Notes: generated by a model from the letters alone, not told the origin. A DNA stretch of 42,422 nucleotides from Alphaproteobacteria bacterium (GCA_030682495.1 JAUXOC010000041.1:1-42422); one strand, 5' to 3'; shown: positions 20,456 through 28,737, counted from the first letter of the stretch. Translations and numbers: made by a program.

Positions 20456-20914
20456 TCAGGCCGCTTTTTTGGAGAGGGCCTCAAGCGCAAGGCGCGCCAG
20501 CGGCACGGTATTGGCAGCGGTGATATCGGTCAGGGGCATCCAGACGCAGCCGCTGCTGTTGTTGCTGTTTTTTTCGATATAGCCAATCGGGTTGCCCGCG
20601 ATGGTGGCGGTATAGATCGTGGCGAGGTGGCGCATCGTCATCGGCTCCCCGTTCGTTTCGATGAAGGGAAACAGCGAGCTGAAAGCGCCCAGCTGCTGGC
20701 TGTCGGTGACATAGCAGCCGGTTTCTTCGAAAACTTCGCGCACCAGCGTTTCGTGCAGATGTTCATGCGGCTCTGGCGACCCGCCGGGCAAGTCGTGCAG
20801 ACCCTTATAGCAGCCGAGCACTTTTTTGATGAGCAGGATGCTGTCTTTCGCCTCGTTAAAAATCAGGGCGTAGACGCCGAAATGCGATGTGTATTTGGGT
20901 GCGGTGGATGTCAT
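20456..20914 (-). CDS. Nudix hydrolase between def and fmt (first copy), 152 aa
   Basis: ATG 20914 overlaps the def stop (ATGA, 20911-20914); the frame extends to 20962, but that part lies inside def. The Nudix box is complete: G45, E51, R59-E60, E63-E64, G66 (GGSPEPHEHLHETLVREVFE onward). The preceding strand FGVYALIFNEAKDSILLIKK and the following FIETNGEPMTMRHLATIYTA give a standard small Nudix layout. No specificity motif is visible. It is only distantly similar to the next gene, so a recent duplication is unlikely. A nucleotide clean-up role linked to translation is inference from context alone. Confidence 0.9.
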   Translation of the reverse strand: MTSTAPKYTSHFGVYALIFNEAKDSILLIKKVLGCYKGLHDLPGGSPEPHEHLHETLVREVFEETGCYVTDSQQLGAFSSLFPFIETNGEPMTMRHLATIYTATIAGNPIGYIEKNSNNSSGCVWMPLTDITAANTVPLARLALEALSKKAA

Positions 20915-21489
20915 GGCAATACGTAGCTTTCTTTCATGTCTTCTTCGTGTTCGCGGGTCCATTTCTTCAGCTTGCGCAGCAGCATGTCACGCTTGAGCGA
21001 GGAGAGGTGGTCGGTGAACAGAATGCCGTCGAGGTGGTCGATTTCATGCTGTACGCAGGTAGCGAGCAGGCCATCGGCTTCCATCTCCTGCGGCTGCCCG
21101 TTTTCGTCCAGATATTTGACGCGGACTTTCTCGGGGCGTTCGACCTCGGCATATTGACCGGGGATCGACAGGCAGCCTTCTTCGTAAGTGTTCAACGCGT
21201 CCGACGTCCAGACGATTTCGGGGTTGATGACCGCAAACGGCTTGCCGGGCACAAAGGGGGCAGCATCGCCGTCTTCGCCGGTCTCGCCGCCCGTCTGTTC
21301 CACATCCATCACCAGCACACGCAAAGACAGGCCAACCTGCGGCGCGGCAAGGCCGATGCCGCGTGTGGCATACATCGTCTCGAGCATGTCTTTGACCAGC
21401 TGGCGTGTTTCATCCGTCACTTCAGCGACAGGCGCGGCGGGTTTTTTCAGCACCGGATGCGGTGCGACGTAAATGGGCAATACGGCCAT
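20911..21489 (-). CDS. def: Peptide deformylase
   Basis: Def removes the N-formyl group from nascent proteins and is an Fe2+/Zn2+ enzyme. All three signature motifs are present: GIGLAAPQ (44-51), EEGCLS with metal ligand C106, and QHEIDH with H148, E149 and H152. At 192 residues it is slightly longer than usual because of an acidic insertion (about 64-78, rich in Glu, Gly and Asp) in a surface loop. ATG 21489 has AAAGGA eight bases upstream. It is the first gene of a five-gene overlapping operon ending with truA. Confidence 0.97.
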   Translation of the reverse strand: MAVLPIYVAPHPVLKKPAAPVAEVTDETRQLVKDMLETMYATRGIGLAAPQVGLSLRVLVMDVEQTGGETGEDGDAAPFVPGKPFAVINPEIVWTSDALNTYEEGCLSIPGQYAEVERPEKVRVKYLDENGQPQEMEADGLLATCVQHEIDHLDGILFTDHLSSLKRDMLLRKLKKWTREHEEDMKESYVLP

Positions 21490-21516
21490 GGTTCGTATCC
21501 TTTATTTCCTGCCATT

Positions 21517-21545
21517 TACTTAAGATGAAAGCGCGAAAAGGTCAA
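21517..21545 (-). promoter_or_regulatory. Putative promoter for the def operon
   Basis: On the minus strand TTGACC (21540-21545) is followed after 17 bases by TAAGTA (21517-21522). It lies about 30 bases before the def ATG and after the rmuC stop at 21595. Confidence 0.45.
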
Positions 21546-21594
21546 GCGCGGCGGCATCTGCGGCGCGGCGAAAGTCGTGCCATCTTTTTGAAAT

Positions 21595-22959
21595 TCAGCG
21601 GTTTTCGATTTTGCGCGGGGTTTGGGGCGCATCGTCGTCGGTTTCGGCTTCGGCTTCGGGCTCGCCTGTGCGGGTGGCCAGCTCGGGGGCGGTCAACTGG
21701 CGGGGGCCTTGTTCGATGACGCCGAGGTCAGGCAGGTCGCTGTCGGCACCGATACCCTGCAGGCTCTGGAATTTACGCGCGCCGGGCAAAACGCTGCGCT
21801 CCAGCGAGCCGACAGCATCGTTATAACTGCCAATCGCGCCGGAAAGGCCTTTGCCGATTTTCTGCATATGCCCGCCGAAAACGCCGAGGCGTTTATAAAG
21901 ATCGCGCCCCAGCTCCGAAATCTCGCGCGCGTTCTCGGCCAGTTTTTCCTGCCGCCAGCCGTAATTGACGGCTTTGAGCAGCGAGATCAGCGTGGTCGGG
22001 GAAGACGGAATGACTTTCTGGTCAACGCCCGCCTCGATCAGCGCGGGGTCACGCTCCAGCGCGGCGCTGAAATAGCTTTCGCTCGGCATAAACATCACGA
22101 CAAATTCCGGCGTGTCGAATTTTTCGAAGTAGGCTTTTTTGCCAAGCTCTTTGATCCGTGCACCCACATGGCGCGCGTGACGGTCGAGCGCGTCTTTGCG
22201 TTCAGCTTCGGTCGCGCCGTCTTTGAGGGCATCCATATAGGCGTCAATCGGCACCTTGGAGTCGATCACAATCGATTTGCCGCCCGGCAATCTGACGACA
22301 ACATCGGGGCGCTGGTCATCGACGCTGACTTGCTGGTCGAAATGGATGCCTTCGACCATACCGGCCATTTCCAGCGTACGTTTCAGCTGCATTTCACCCC
22401 ATTGCCCGCGGGTGGAGGGGGAACGCAGCGCCTGTACCAGTGCGCCGGTTTCGCTGCGCAGCTTTTCCTGATCGCTTTTCATGCCTTTCAGATGTTCGCG
22501 CAGCTCGCCATAGGCATTGTGACGTTCTTTTTCGAGCAGGGCGATTTTCTCGTCCATCAGCTTCAGCGTGGCTTCGACGGGCGTGACGACCTGTTTGATG
22601 TCGGTCTTGGCCGCGCTTTGCAGCTGGCCGAATTTTTCCTGCGCGAGGGCGAGGAAGTTGTCGCGGCTGGCGTTCAGCGCTTCAAGGCTCATCGCCTTGA
22701 AATCTGCGGTCATCTGCTGTTTGGTTTGTTCGATCAGGTTTTTTTGTTCGGCGAGGTTCTGCATATCGCTTTCCAGCCGTGCGTTCTGCTGCAAAAGCTG
22801 CTGCACCTGCGCCTCCATCTCTTGCGCTTTTTGCGCCAGATGGCTTTGCAAATCGCTGCCGCCACGGCGGAAGAGCAGGAAACCGGCCGCGAATCCGAGC
22901 GCCAGACCCGCCACGCCGCCCGCCAGTATATAAATAAGGGCATCGGCGGTCGGGGGCAT
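21595..22959 (-). CDS. rmuC: DNA recombination protein RmuC
   Basis: RmuC-family proteins limit DNA inversion and rearrangement and carry a predicted nuclease-like core. The 454-residue protein has an N-terminal membrane anchor (about 8-30), a long Gln/Glu-rich coiled coil (about 35-160), then the RmuC core with TRGQWGEMQLKRTLEMAGM, the RPDVVVRLPGGKSIVIDSKV segment and FVVMFMPSESYFSAAL. The last ~45 residues are acidic and disordered-looking. ATG 22959 gives the expected membrane anchor. It lies upstream of the def operon on the same strand, with its own 105-base gap. Confidence 0.93.
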   Translation of the reverse strand: MPPTADALIYILAGGVAGLALGFAAGFLLFRRGGSDLQSHLAQKAQEMEAQVQQLLQQNARLESDMQNLAEQKNLIEQTKQQMTADFKAMSLEALNASRDNFLALAQEKFGQLQSAAKTDIKQVVTPVEATLKLMDEKIALLEKERHNAYGELREHLKGMKSDQEKLRSETGALVQALRSPSTRGQWGEMQLKRTLEMAGMVEGIHFDQQVSVDDQRPDVVVRLPGGKSIVIDSKVPIDAYMDALKDGATEAERKDALDRHARHVGARIKELGKKAYFEKFDTPEFVVMFMPSESYFSAALERDPALIEAGVDQKVIPSSPTTLISLLKAVNYGWRQEKLAENAREISELGRDLYKRLGVFGGHMQKIGKGLSGAIGSYNDAVGSLERSVLPGARKFQSLQGIGADSDLPDLGVIEQGPRQLTAPELATRTGEPEAEAETDDDAPQTPRKIENR

Positions 22960-23279
22960 ATAAAAGCTCCGGAATCGGGGAAAAACGGGGGGTGAATCGG
23001 ATGGCGAATTATAGGTCAGTGCCGACCACTTACCTACAGAAAAGCGGCAACCCCCTGCAAAAAAACTGTAAACTTATGAAAAATAACAGCGAAAAGGGTA
23101 TAGCGAACACCCGTTCAATGAATTAAATTAGCTTCCTGTGCCGGTTTGCGTAATGAATCGCACAATTGATTTGCTGCTATGTAACAAAATTTCTAAACAG
23201 CCGCAAGTCAACGCTGCACAGATAAACGAAAACAGACGCAAACCTTAGGCACGACACACGCACAGGAAAGGACGCCGCC
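22960..23279. other. Gene-free 320-base divergent intergenic region
   Basis: This stretch separates rmuC (minus) from the AAA+ gene (plus) and must hold both promoters. It is clearly more AT-rich than its surroundings, especially 23060-23200. I see no open frame, strong hairpin or convincing -35/-10 pair with normal spacing. Confidence 0.5.
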
Positions 23280-24686
23280 ATGGCCAACGAAGTAACCAGA
23301 CACCTGATCGTCGATCTCAAAACAGGCTTCGCCTACGGGATCAAACTCGACGCCGAGGGTAACTGCAAGGCTGTGCAACCGCTCAATACCAATATTGAGA
23401 CGCTTGAGGGCAAGCTTGTGCAAAAATTCGGCCCGCTGGCGTCCAATAACGGCACGCCCGGCCTGCGCGATCCGCAGACCTTGCCCTATAGCCAGACGAC
23501 CTATGCGGTGGAGCTGTCCGCCGAAGGCAAGACCGGCAGCATCTTCACCATCGTCTGGCCGAGCAAAAAAGACGCCGAAGCCGGTATTTTGCCGAACATC
23601 GCCAAAGCCGTCCTGCCGGATGATCTGGTCAAGGCGCGTATCGCACCTGCCCCCAGAACCGCCAACAGCGGCGAAAGCGCAGATGATGATGCGAAGCTGA
23701 AAGAGGCGCTGAAGAAAATCGACGACATGATCGGTCTTGATGGTGCCAAGCGCGACATCAAGCAGAACATCGCCGTTGCACGTTTCAACCGCGCCAAAGA
23801 AGACATGGGCGTCAATACCAACCCGATTTCGCGCCACATGGTCTTCACCGGCAACCCGGGTACGGGCAAAACCACCTTCGCCCGCGAAGTGGCCAAGGTT
23901 TATCACGCCCTCGGTTTCATCGAAAAAGCCGAAGTGCATGAAGTGAAGCGCGAAGACCTCGTCGCCGGTTACGTCGGCCAGACCGCGCTGAAAACCAAAG
24001 AAGCGATCGACAAAGCCAAAGGCGGCATTTTGTTTATCGATGAAGCCTATGCCCTGTCGCGCGGCTCTGAAGGCGGCGGCGGTGACGGCAAGGATTTCGG
24101 CCGCGAAGCGATTGATACGCTGGTGGCTGCGATGGAAAACATGCGCGAAGACCTGATCGTCATCGTTGCGGGTTATACCGAGCCGATGAAAAACTTCATC
24201 GACGCCAACCCGGGCCTGAAATCCCGCTTCATGACCTACATCAACTTTGAAGACTATCCGGTCAAAGAACTGACCGAGATCATGGACTTCATGTTGAAAG
24301 AACGCGGCTATACGATTGAGCCCGCCGCGCGCGATCACGCCATCGCGCTGGTACAGGAAGAAAAAGACCGCGCCAAGAAAGATTTCGGCAACGGCCGTAC
24401 GGTGCGTAACCTGGTCGAAAAGGTCGAAAAAGAACTGGCGCTGCGCCTTGAAGAAGAAGGCAAGCTGTCCAAGAACCACGGCCTGACGCCGGACGAGCTG
24501 AAATCCGCCCTCACCACCATCACACTGGTGGATGTGCAGAAAATCAGCCTCGAAGGCCTCAAGGTCAAAGCGGTCAAAGGCATCGGTCTCGGCGCGTCCG
24601 AACCTGCCAACGTCAACAGCCCCTCGGCACTCGATTCCGTGCCTTCGGCCAAGGCGCCCAAGCCTAAAAACGCATTCGGCATGTAA
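23280..24686 (+). CDS. CbbX/SpoVK-type AAA+ ATPase with unknown N-terminal domain, 468 aa
   Basis: The ATG follows AGGAAAGG. Residues 1-135 form a domain I do not recognise (MANEVTRHLIVDLKTGFAYG...), possibly a substrate or partner module. Then a full AAA+ domain of the CbbX/SpoVK/EccA group follows: Walker A GNPGTGKT (191-198), the pore-loop region VAGYVGQTALKTKEA, Walker B with D254-E255 in ILFIDEAYAL, a sensor in IVIVAGYTEPM, and R316 in LKSRF as a candidate arginine finger. The tail after 430 is Ser/Pro/Ala-rich. CbbX remodels Rubisco and EccA serves type VII secretion, but neither Rubisco nor secretion genes are nearby. The target is unknown. It is probably a remodelling hexamer in the cytosol. 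Confidence 0.88.
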   Translation: MANEVTRHLIVDLKTGFAYGIKLDAEGNCKAVQPLNTNIETLEGKLVQKFGPLASNNGTPGLRDPQTLPYSQTTYAVELSAEGKTGSIFTIVWPSKKDAEAGILPNIAKAVLPDDLVKARIAPAPRTANSGESADDDAKLKEALKKIDDMIGLDGAKRDIKQNIAVARFNRAKEDMGVNTNPISRHMVFTGNPGTGKTTFAREVAKVYHALGFIEKAEVHEVKREDLVAGYVGQTALKTKEAIDKAKGGILFIDEAYALSRGSEGGGGDGKDFGREAIDTLVAAMENMREDLIVIVAGYTEPMKNFIDANPGLKSRFMTYINFEDYPVKELTEIMDFMLKERGYTIEPAARDHAIALVQEEKDRAKKDFGNGRTVRNLVEKVEKELALRLEEEGKLSKNHGLTPDELKSALTTITLVDVQKISLEGLKVKAVKGIGLGASEPANVNSPSALDSVPSAKAPKPKNAFGM

Positions 24687-24705
24687 GCTGCCTGCTGATA
24701 CGAAT

Positions 24706-24754
24706 GAAAAGGGCGGCCGTGTGCCGCCCTTTTCTTTTGCCGCCCTTTTCTTTC
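24706..24754 (+). terminator. Terminator with duplicated 3' arm
   Basis: GAAAAGGGCGGC (24706-24717) pairs perfectly with GCCGCCCTTTTC (24723-24734) around a 5-base loop, with T's after. The 3' arm is then repeated: a 16-base unit starting GCCGCCCTTTTCTTT occurs at 24723-24738 and 24739-24754 with one mismatch. The 5' arm could pair with either copy. It lies between the AAA+ gene and cysQ. Confidence 0.8.
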
Positions 24755-24794
24755 GAATGGCGGCGCGCTAAAAAAGGTACAAGGAGATTTTCAG

Positions 24795-25565
24795 ATGACC
24801 GATTTACTGGCGCTGGCCGAAAAACTGATCCCTACCGTGCGCGCGGCAGGTGCGATTGAGCTGAAATATTACCGCGACGGCGCGGATGTTATCGACAAGG
24901 CCGATGGCTCTCCCGTCACGCTCGCCGATCAGGAAGCCGAGGCGCTGATCGCTGCTGCGCTCAAAGACATTGCGCCGGATATTCCGATGGTCGGCGAAGA
25001 ATCGGTGGCCGCAGGGGCGATCCCCGATATTTCGGGCGGGCGTTTTTTTCTGGTTGATCCGCTGGATGGCACGCGCGAATTTATTACCGGCGGCGGTGAT
25101 TTTACCGTCAATATCGCCCTGCTCGAAAACTTCACACCCGTCATGGGCGTGATTTACGTGCCGGTGACGGATGCACTTTACTATGGCGCAGACGGCAAAG
25201 CCTTTATGTCGCTGGAGGGCGCAGCGCCGCAGGAAATGCGTGTGCGCGCCGCGCCGCCGCAAGGCCTGACGGTGGTGGCCAGCAAACGCCACGGCGACCC
25301 CGAAGGGCTGCAGGATTTTCTCAAAGGCCGCAGCGTTGATACGCTTATCAGCCGCTCCAGTTCGCTTAAATTTTGCGTGATTGCGGCGGGGGAGGCTGAT
25401 TTATACCCGCGCCTCGGCCCGACCTCCGAATGGGATACGGCAGCGGGCGATGCGATTTTACGCGCGGCAGGCGGCAAGGTGACGCAGCTGGACGGGCAAC
25501 CGCTTGTCTACGGCAAGGCGGAACAAAAATTCCTCAACCCCGCCTTTGTTGCTTTCGCGGCTTGA
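24795..25565 (+). CDS. cysQ: 3'(2'),5'-bisphosphate nucleotidase CysQ
   Basis: CysQ hydrolyses 3'-phosphoadenosine 5'-phosphate to AMP, clearing a by-product of sulfate assimilation. The 256-residue inositol-monophosphatase-fold protein has the metal-binding GEES (67-70), DPLDGTREF (88-96, three acidic ligands) and W213-D214 in EWDTAAGDAILRAAGG. The TLADQEAEALI segment also fits the family. AAGGAG precedes the ATG. The AAA+ gene upstream ends in a terminator, so cysQ may have its own promoter in a short gap. It fits the sulfur metabolism block further downstream but is not in operon with it. Its stop lies four bases from the convergent arsC stop. Confidence 0.93.
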   Translation: MTDLLALAEKLIPTVRAAGAIELKYYRDGADVIDKADGSPVTLADQEAEALIAAALKDIAPDIPMVGEESVAAGAIPDISGGRFFLVDPLDGTREFITGGGDFTVNIALLENFTPVMGVIYVPVTDALYYGADGKAFMSLEGAAPQEMRVRAAPPQGLTVVASKRHGDPEGLQDFLKGRSVDTLISRSSSLKFCVIAAGEADLYPRLGPTSEWDTAAGDAILRAAGGKVTQLDGQPLVYGKAEQKFLNPAFVAFAA

Positions 25566-25569
25566 TGTT

Positions 25570-26016
25570 TTAGGCCGCGGCGCTTTGTGCGATCAGCGTT
25601 TCGATGCGCTCTTTCAGCATAAAAAACGCGGTATCGAAAGCTTCGACAATCTGGTCAGGGCTGCCGCCCACATGTGCGGGGTCGGGCGTTGACCAATGCA
25701 ATTTTTGCGGCGGTGTGCCTGCGGCGCTGATAAACAGCGGGCAGCTTTCCGCCGCCGCGCTGTCGCAGACCGTGACCACAATATCCAGCGGCATTTTCGC
25801 AAAAACATCCCATGATTTGCTCTGCGGTGCACCGGCAGAAATGCCATGCCGCGCCAGCGTGGCCAGCGCACCAGGATGCACTTTTCCCGTGGGCTGGCTG
25901 CCCGCACTATGCGCCGCAAAGCGGCCTTGGCCGAGGTGGTTCAGCAAAGCCTCCGCCATCACCGAGCGGCAGGAATTTCCGGTGCACAGAAAAAGGACGT
26001 TGAGGGGAGCAGTCAT
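25570..26016 (-). CDS. arsC: Arsenate reductase, low-molecular-weight phosphatase type
   Basis: ArsC reduces arsenate to arsenite for export. The 148-residue protein has the phosphatase loop C11-TGNSC-R17, plus C84 and C92 in [12 protein letters not shown], the three-Cys relay of thioredoxin-linked (or mycothiol/glutaredoxin-like) LMW-PTP arsenate reductases. The general-acid Asp lies in [11 protein letters not shown]. The ATG overlaps the acr3 stop (ATGA, 26013-26016). It is the last gene of arsR-arsI-acr3-arsC, so arsenite formed can leave through Acr3. Confidence 0.95.
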   Translation of the reverse strand: MTAPLNVLFLCTGNSCRSVMAEALLNHLGQGRFAAHSAGSQPTGKVHPGALATLARHGISAGAPQSKSWDVFAKMPLDIVVTVCDSAAAESCPLFISAAGTPPQKLHWSTPDPAHVGGSPDQIVEAFDTAFFMLKERIETLIAQSAAA

Positions 26017-27089
26017 GGCTTTTCTCCTTGGGGGAAGAGGTGTTTGAGGCGCAGCGCAACGCCGACCAGCGCGACCAGCACGGGCACTTCGACCAAGGGG
26101 CCGATGACGGTTGCGAAGGCAACGGGGGATGCGAGGCCAAAGGCCGCGATGGCGACGGCAATGGCCAGCTCGAAATTATTACTGGCGGCGGTGAAGGCAA
26201 CGGCGGTGGTGCGCGGGTAATCGGCGCCGGCGCTGCGGCCCATAAAGAAACTGACCGCGAACATCACCACAAAATAAATACCGAGTGGCAGGGCGATGCG
26301 CAGGGCATCCAGCGGCAGCTCCAAAACCATATGGCCTTTGAGCGTAAACATCGCCGCGATGGTAAACAAAAGCGCAGCCAGTGTCAGCGGTGCGATGGCG
26401 GGGACGAATTTTTCATCGTACCACGCCGCGCCTTTGCGTTTGCGCAGCATGCGGCGCGTCAGATATCCTGCCGCGAAAGGCAGGCCGAGATAAAGTGCAA
26501 CGCTTTGCGCCACGGCCATAAAAGAAATATCGCCGAGCGCCACAGTCAAGCCGAACCAGCCCGGCAGAACAGCCAGAAAAAACCACGCATAGGCGGTGAA
26601 GAAGACAAGCTGGAAAACACTGTTGAACGCAACCAGTCCTGCGACATATTCGTTATCGCCCTCTGCCAGCTGGTTCCAGACAATCACCATGGCGATACAG
26701 CGCGCAAGGCCGATCAGGATCAGCCCTGTCATATATTCAGGCTTGTCATGTAAAAAAAGCGCCGCCAGCGCAAACATCAGCACCGGCCCGATCACCCAGT
26801 TCTGCACCAGCGACAGCATCAGGATTTTTTTGTTGCGGAAGACGTCGCCCAGCATTTCATAGCGCACGCGCGCCAGCGGCGGGTACATCATCACAATCAG
26901 GCCGATGGCAATGGGGATACTGGTGCCGCCCACCGACAGCCGGTCGAGCAGTGCAGGCGTTTCGGGAAAGAAACGCCCGAGCAGAATCCCCGCCGCCATC
27001 GCCATAAAAATCCACAGCGTCAGGAAACGGTCAAGCGTACCAAGGCGGCGCGGGCAAGCGGGCGGCACGGCGGCAGCGATGTCGGTCAT
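26013..27089 (-). CDS. acr3: ACR3-family arsenite efflux permease
   Basis: Acr3 is an inner-membrane arsenite/proton antiporter. The 358-residue protein has about ten hydrophobic helices, the conserved Cys of helix 4 (C131 in [14 protein letters not shown]) and the conserved Glu in the [10 protein letters not shown] helix, both required in studied Acr3 proteins. The N-terminus before the first helix is Cys/Pro/Arg-bearing and short. The start at 27089 lies 21 bases after the arsI stop. ArsB, the unrelated arsenite pump, is excluded by these motifs. Some databases label this family arsB; acr3 is the precise name. Confidence 0.95.
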   Translation of the reverse strand: MTDIAAAVPPACPRRLGTLDRFLTLWIFMAMAAGILLGRFFPETPALLDRLSVGGTSIPIAIGLIVMMYPPLARVRYEMLGDVFRNKKILMLSLVQNWVIGPVLMFALAALFLHDKPEYMTGLILIGLARCIAMVIVWNQLAEGDNEYVAGLVAFNSVFQLVFFTAYAWFFLAVLPGWFGLTVALGDISFMAVAQSVALYLGLPFAAGYLTRRMLRKRKGAAWYDEKFVPAIAPLTLAALLFTIAAMFTLKGHMVLELPLDALRIALPLGIYFVVMFAVSFFMGRSAGADYPRTTAVAFTAASNNFELAIAVAIAAFGLASPVAFATVIGPLVEVPVLVALVGVALRLKHLFPQGEKP

Positions 27090-27110
27090 GATAAAGCGGC
27101 TCCGTCTGGT

Positions 27111-27587
27111 TTAGCAGCAGCCGCTGCCGGATGTGCCGCAGCTTTTATCTTTATCGGGCGCAGCGGCCAGTTGCGGCGCGCAGCAGGCAGATTCCACGGG
27201 GGCGGCGGCTTTGCTGGAGAAAATCTGTGCATCTTCCATGGTGTGATAGGCTTCCCATGCCATACCGGCGGGGTCTTCCACCCATGACTTTTCCGACCGT
27301 GCGTAGCAGCAGGTGGTTTCACCTTCGCTATGGGTGGTCAGGTTGGCCGCAGAGAGCTGTGCGCGCAGGGCGTTCAGCTCTTCGGCACTGTCGACCTGAA
27401 TGCCAAGATGGTCTACGCCGCGTTTGCCGCTGCGCGACGAAATGGCGAAATTCACATGCGGGTCATCCAGCATCCACTTCGCGTAATCGTCTTTGACCTT
27501 GACGGGCGGCGCGCCAAAGAGGGCGCTGTAAAATGTGACGCTATGCGCAATGTCTTCGACACCGACGTGGATATGTAGACGTTTCAT
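27111..27587 (-). CDS. arsI: ArsI/CadI-type C-As lyase (VOC-fold dioxygenase)
   Basis: ArsI uses Fe2+ and O2 to split the carbon-arsenic bond of trivalent methyl or aryl arsenicals. The 158-residue product has candidate Fe ligands H5 or H7 (HIHVGV), H60 (GVDHLGI) and E112 (WEAYHT), plus the vicinal pair C93-C94 that binds the organoarsenical in known ArsI. The C-terminus adds a Cys-rich tail (ESACCAP and CGTSGSGCC) likely to bind metal. ATG 27587 has AAGGAG upstream, located inside arsR, and overlaps the arsR stop. CadI annotations exist for this family, but the CC pair and operon favour arsenic. Confidence 0.88.
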   Translation of the reverse strand: MKRLHIHVGVEDIAHSVTFYSALFGAPPVKVKDDYAKWMLDDPHVNFAISSRSGKRGVDHLGIQVDSAEELNALRAQLSAANLTTHSEGETTCCYARSEKSWVEDPAGMAWEAYHTMEDAQIFSSKAAAPVESACCAPQLAAAPDKDKSCGTSGSGCC

Positions 27588-27961
27588 GTTCTGTCTCCTT
27601 GTAAAATGGGGGGGCAGCAATTTGCAAGTTCGATCACGGCGCAGCCGCTCTGGCTGTCATCGCGGACGCTGGCGACATCGCTGCGGCAGCAGTTTTCGGC
27701 CATAAAGCGGATCAGGCCGGTGAAAAATCCGAAATCGGCGCGGTAGATGATTGACCGGCCGCGCCGTTCCGACCCCACCAGTCCGGCGCGCGCCAGATGT
27801 GACAGGTGAAACGACAAGGTATTCGCCGGAATGTTCAGCCTTTCGCCCAATGTGCCCGCAGGCGCGCCGCCCGCGCCGTATTCGACAAGCAGACGAAAAA
27901 CCCGCAGGCGGGTTTCCTGCGACAGGGCGGAGAAGGCGGAAAGGGCGTTTTCTGTGTTCAT
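27584..27961 (-). CDS. arsR: ArsR/SmtB-family arsenic-responsive repressor
   Basis: ArsR represses the operon until As(III) binds its Cys residues. The 125-residue protein has a winged helix with the recognition helix around ANTLSFHLSHLARAGL (46-61) and the RRGRSIIYRAD wing. Cys pairs occur at C91-C92 and C115-C116, with C107 between; this C-terminal arrangement matches the type with As(III) sites near the dimerisation helix. The classic CVCDLC motif on helix 3 is absent. It is the first gene of the operon; its stop overlaps the arsI ATG. The operator lies directly upstream. Confidence 0.94.
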   Translation of the reverse strand: MNTENALSAFSALSQETRLRVFRLLVEYGAGGAPAGTLGERLNIPANTLSFHLSHLARAGLVGSERRGRSIIYRADFGFFTGLIRFMAENCCRSDVASVRDDSQSGCAVIELANCCPPILQGDRT

Positions 27962-27967
27962 ATTTCT

Positions 27968-28004
27968 ATTATTCTAGAATTATAGAATTATAGAATAATG
28001 TCAA
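27968..28004 (-). promoter_or_regulatory. ars promoter with overlapping ArsR operator
   Basis: A perfect 9-bp inverted repeat ATTATTCTA (27968-27976) / TAGAATAAT (27991-27999) with a 14-base centre lies immediately before arsR. On the minus strand TTGACA (27999-28004) abuts it and two TATAAT boxes lie inside (spacings 6 and 14 bases). ArsR bound here would cover the promoter. The 8-base unit ATTATAGA is repeated in tandem. Confidence 0.7.
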
Positions 28005-28071
28005 GAATACCTTCGTATGCTGCGCTGCGAAATCATTTATCTGTTTATTTTCAAGTCGATAATTTTTTGGA

Positions 28072-28095
28072 TTGACGACCGACCGACTGGTCGGT
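28072..28095 (+). promoter_or_regulatory. Operator for the TetR-family regulator
   Basis: ACCGAC-tg-GTCGGT (28082-28095) is a perfect 6-bp inverted repeat 13 bases before the tetR ATG, with an extra GACC unit just before it. TTGACG (28072-28077) may be the -35. The position suggests autoregulation of tetR and perhaps control of the RND genes. Confidence 0.65.
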
Positions 28096-28107
28096 TAGCC
28101 TGAAAAG

Positions 28108-28737
28108 ATGAACATATTTGACATCGAAACCGATTCTTTGAGCACGCGCGACCGTCTGGTGATTAAGACGGCGGAGCTGCTGATGCGCGAAAGTTTCGGC
28201 ACCGTCAGCGTCGATGATATCTGCAAGGCGACGGATATCAAGAAAGGCACGTTCTATCACCACTTCGCCTCCAAGGCCGATCTCGCTATCGCGGCCTATG
28301 ACTGGAAATGGGAATATTTCAAAAAAATCCTCGATCATTGCTTCGACAATGCGCTACTGCCCGCCGCGCAGCTGGAGCGTTATGCGGACGAAGTTTATAA
28401 AATGCAAAAACGCATCCATGATATCGAAGGCAAAGTATACGGTTGCCCGCACGCAAACGCGGGACAGGAAATGGGTGCGCAGGATGACCGCATCCGCCAG
28501 AAAATCGCGGATATCTTTGACAAGAACGGCGCCTATCTTGCCGGATTTCTGGCGCGACTGCCCGCCTATGCGGAGCAGCCAGTTGAAAACCGCATGGTGC
28601 GCGCGCAGGAAATGTTTTCCTACACGATGGGGATCCTTTATCAGGCCAAGATCATGAACGATCCGGAAGTGATCCGGCGCGACCTGCTTGTGGGCCTCAA
28701 ACGACTAGTCGGCGTAGAAGGACAACCTACGTCATAA
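28108..28737 (+). CDS. TetR/AcrR-family transcriptional regulator, 209 aa
   Basis: The N-terminal helix-turn-helix spans about residues 14-60, with GTVSVDDICKATDIKKGTFY and HHFASKADL typical of the AcrR group. The C-terminal helical domain (with VYGCPHANAGQEMG and a Cys/His-containing loop) would bind an unknown ligand. ATG 28108 follows GAAAAG. It lies 62 bases upstream of the efflux adaptor on the same strand and has a palindrome before it, so it most likely represses itself and the pump and releases on binding a pump substrate. The inducer is not readable from sequence. Confidence 0.92.
   Translation: MNIFDIETDSLSTRDRLVIKTAELLMRESFGTVSVDDICKATDIKKGTFYHHFASKADLAIAAYDWKWEYFKKILDHCFDNALLPAAQLERYADEVYKMQKRIHDIEGKVYGCPHANAGQEMGAQDDRIRQKIADIFDKNGAYLAGFLARLPAYAEQPVENRMVRAQEMFSYTMGILYQAKIMNDPEVIRRDLLVGLKRLVGVEGQPTS

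Noticed and set aside
21622-22995. A 457-codon plus-strand frame opposite rmuC
   Set aside because: RmuC on the minus strand has its conserved core and membrane anchor; the antisense frame is a codon-bias shadow.
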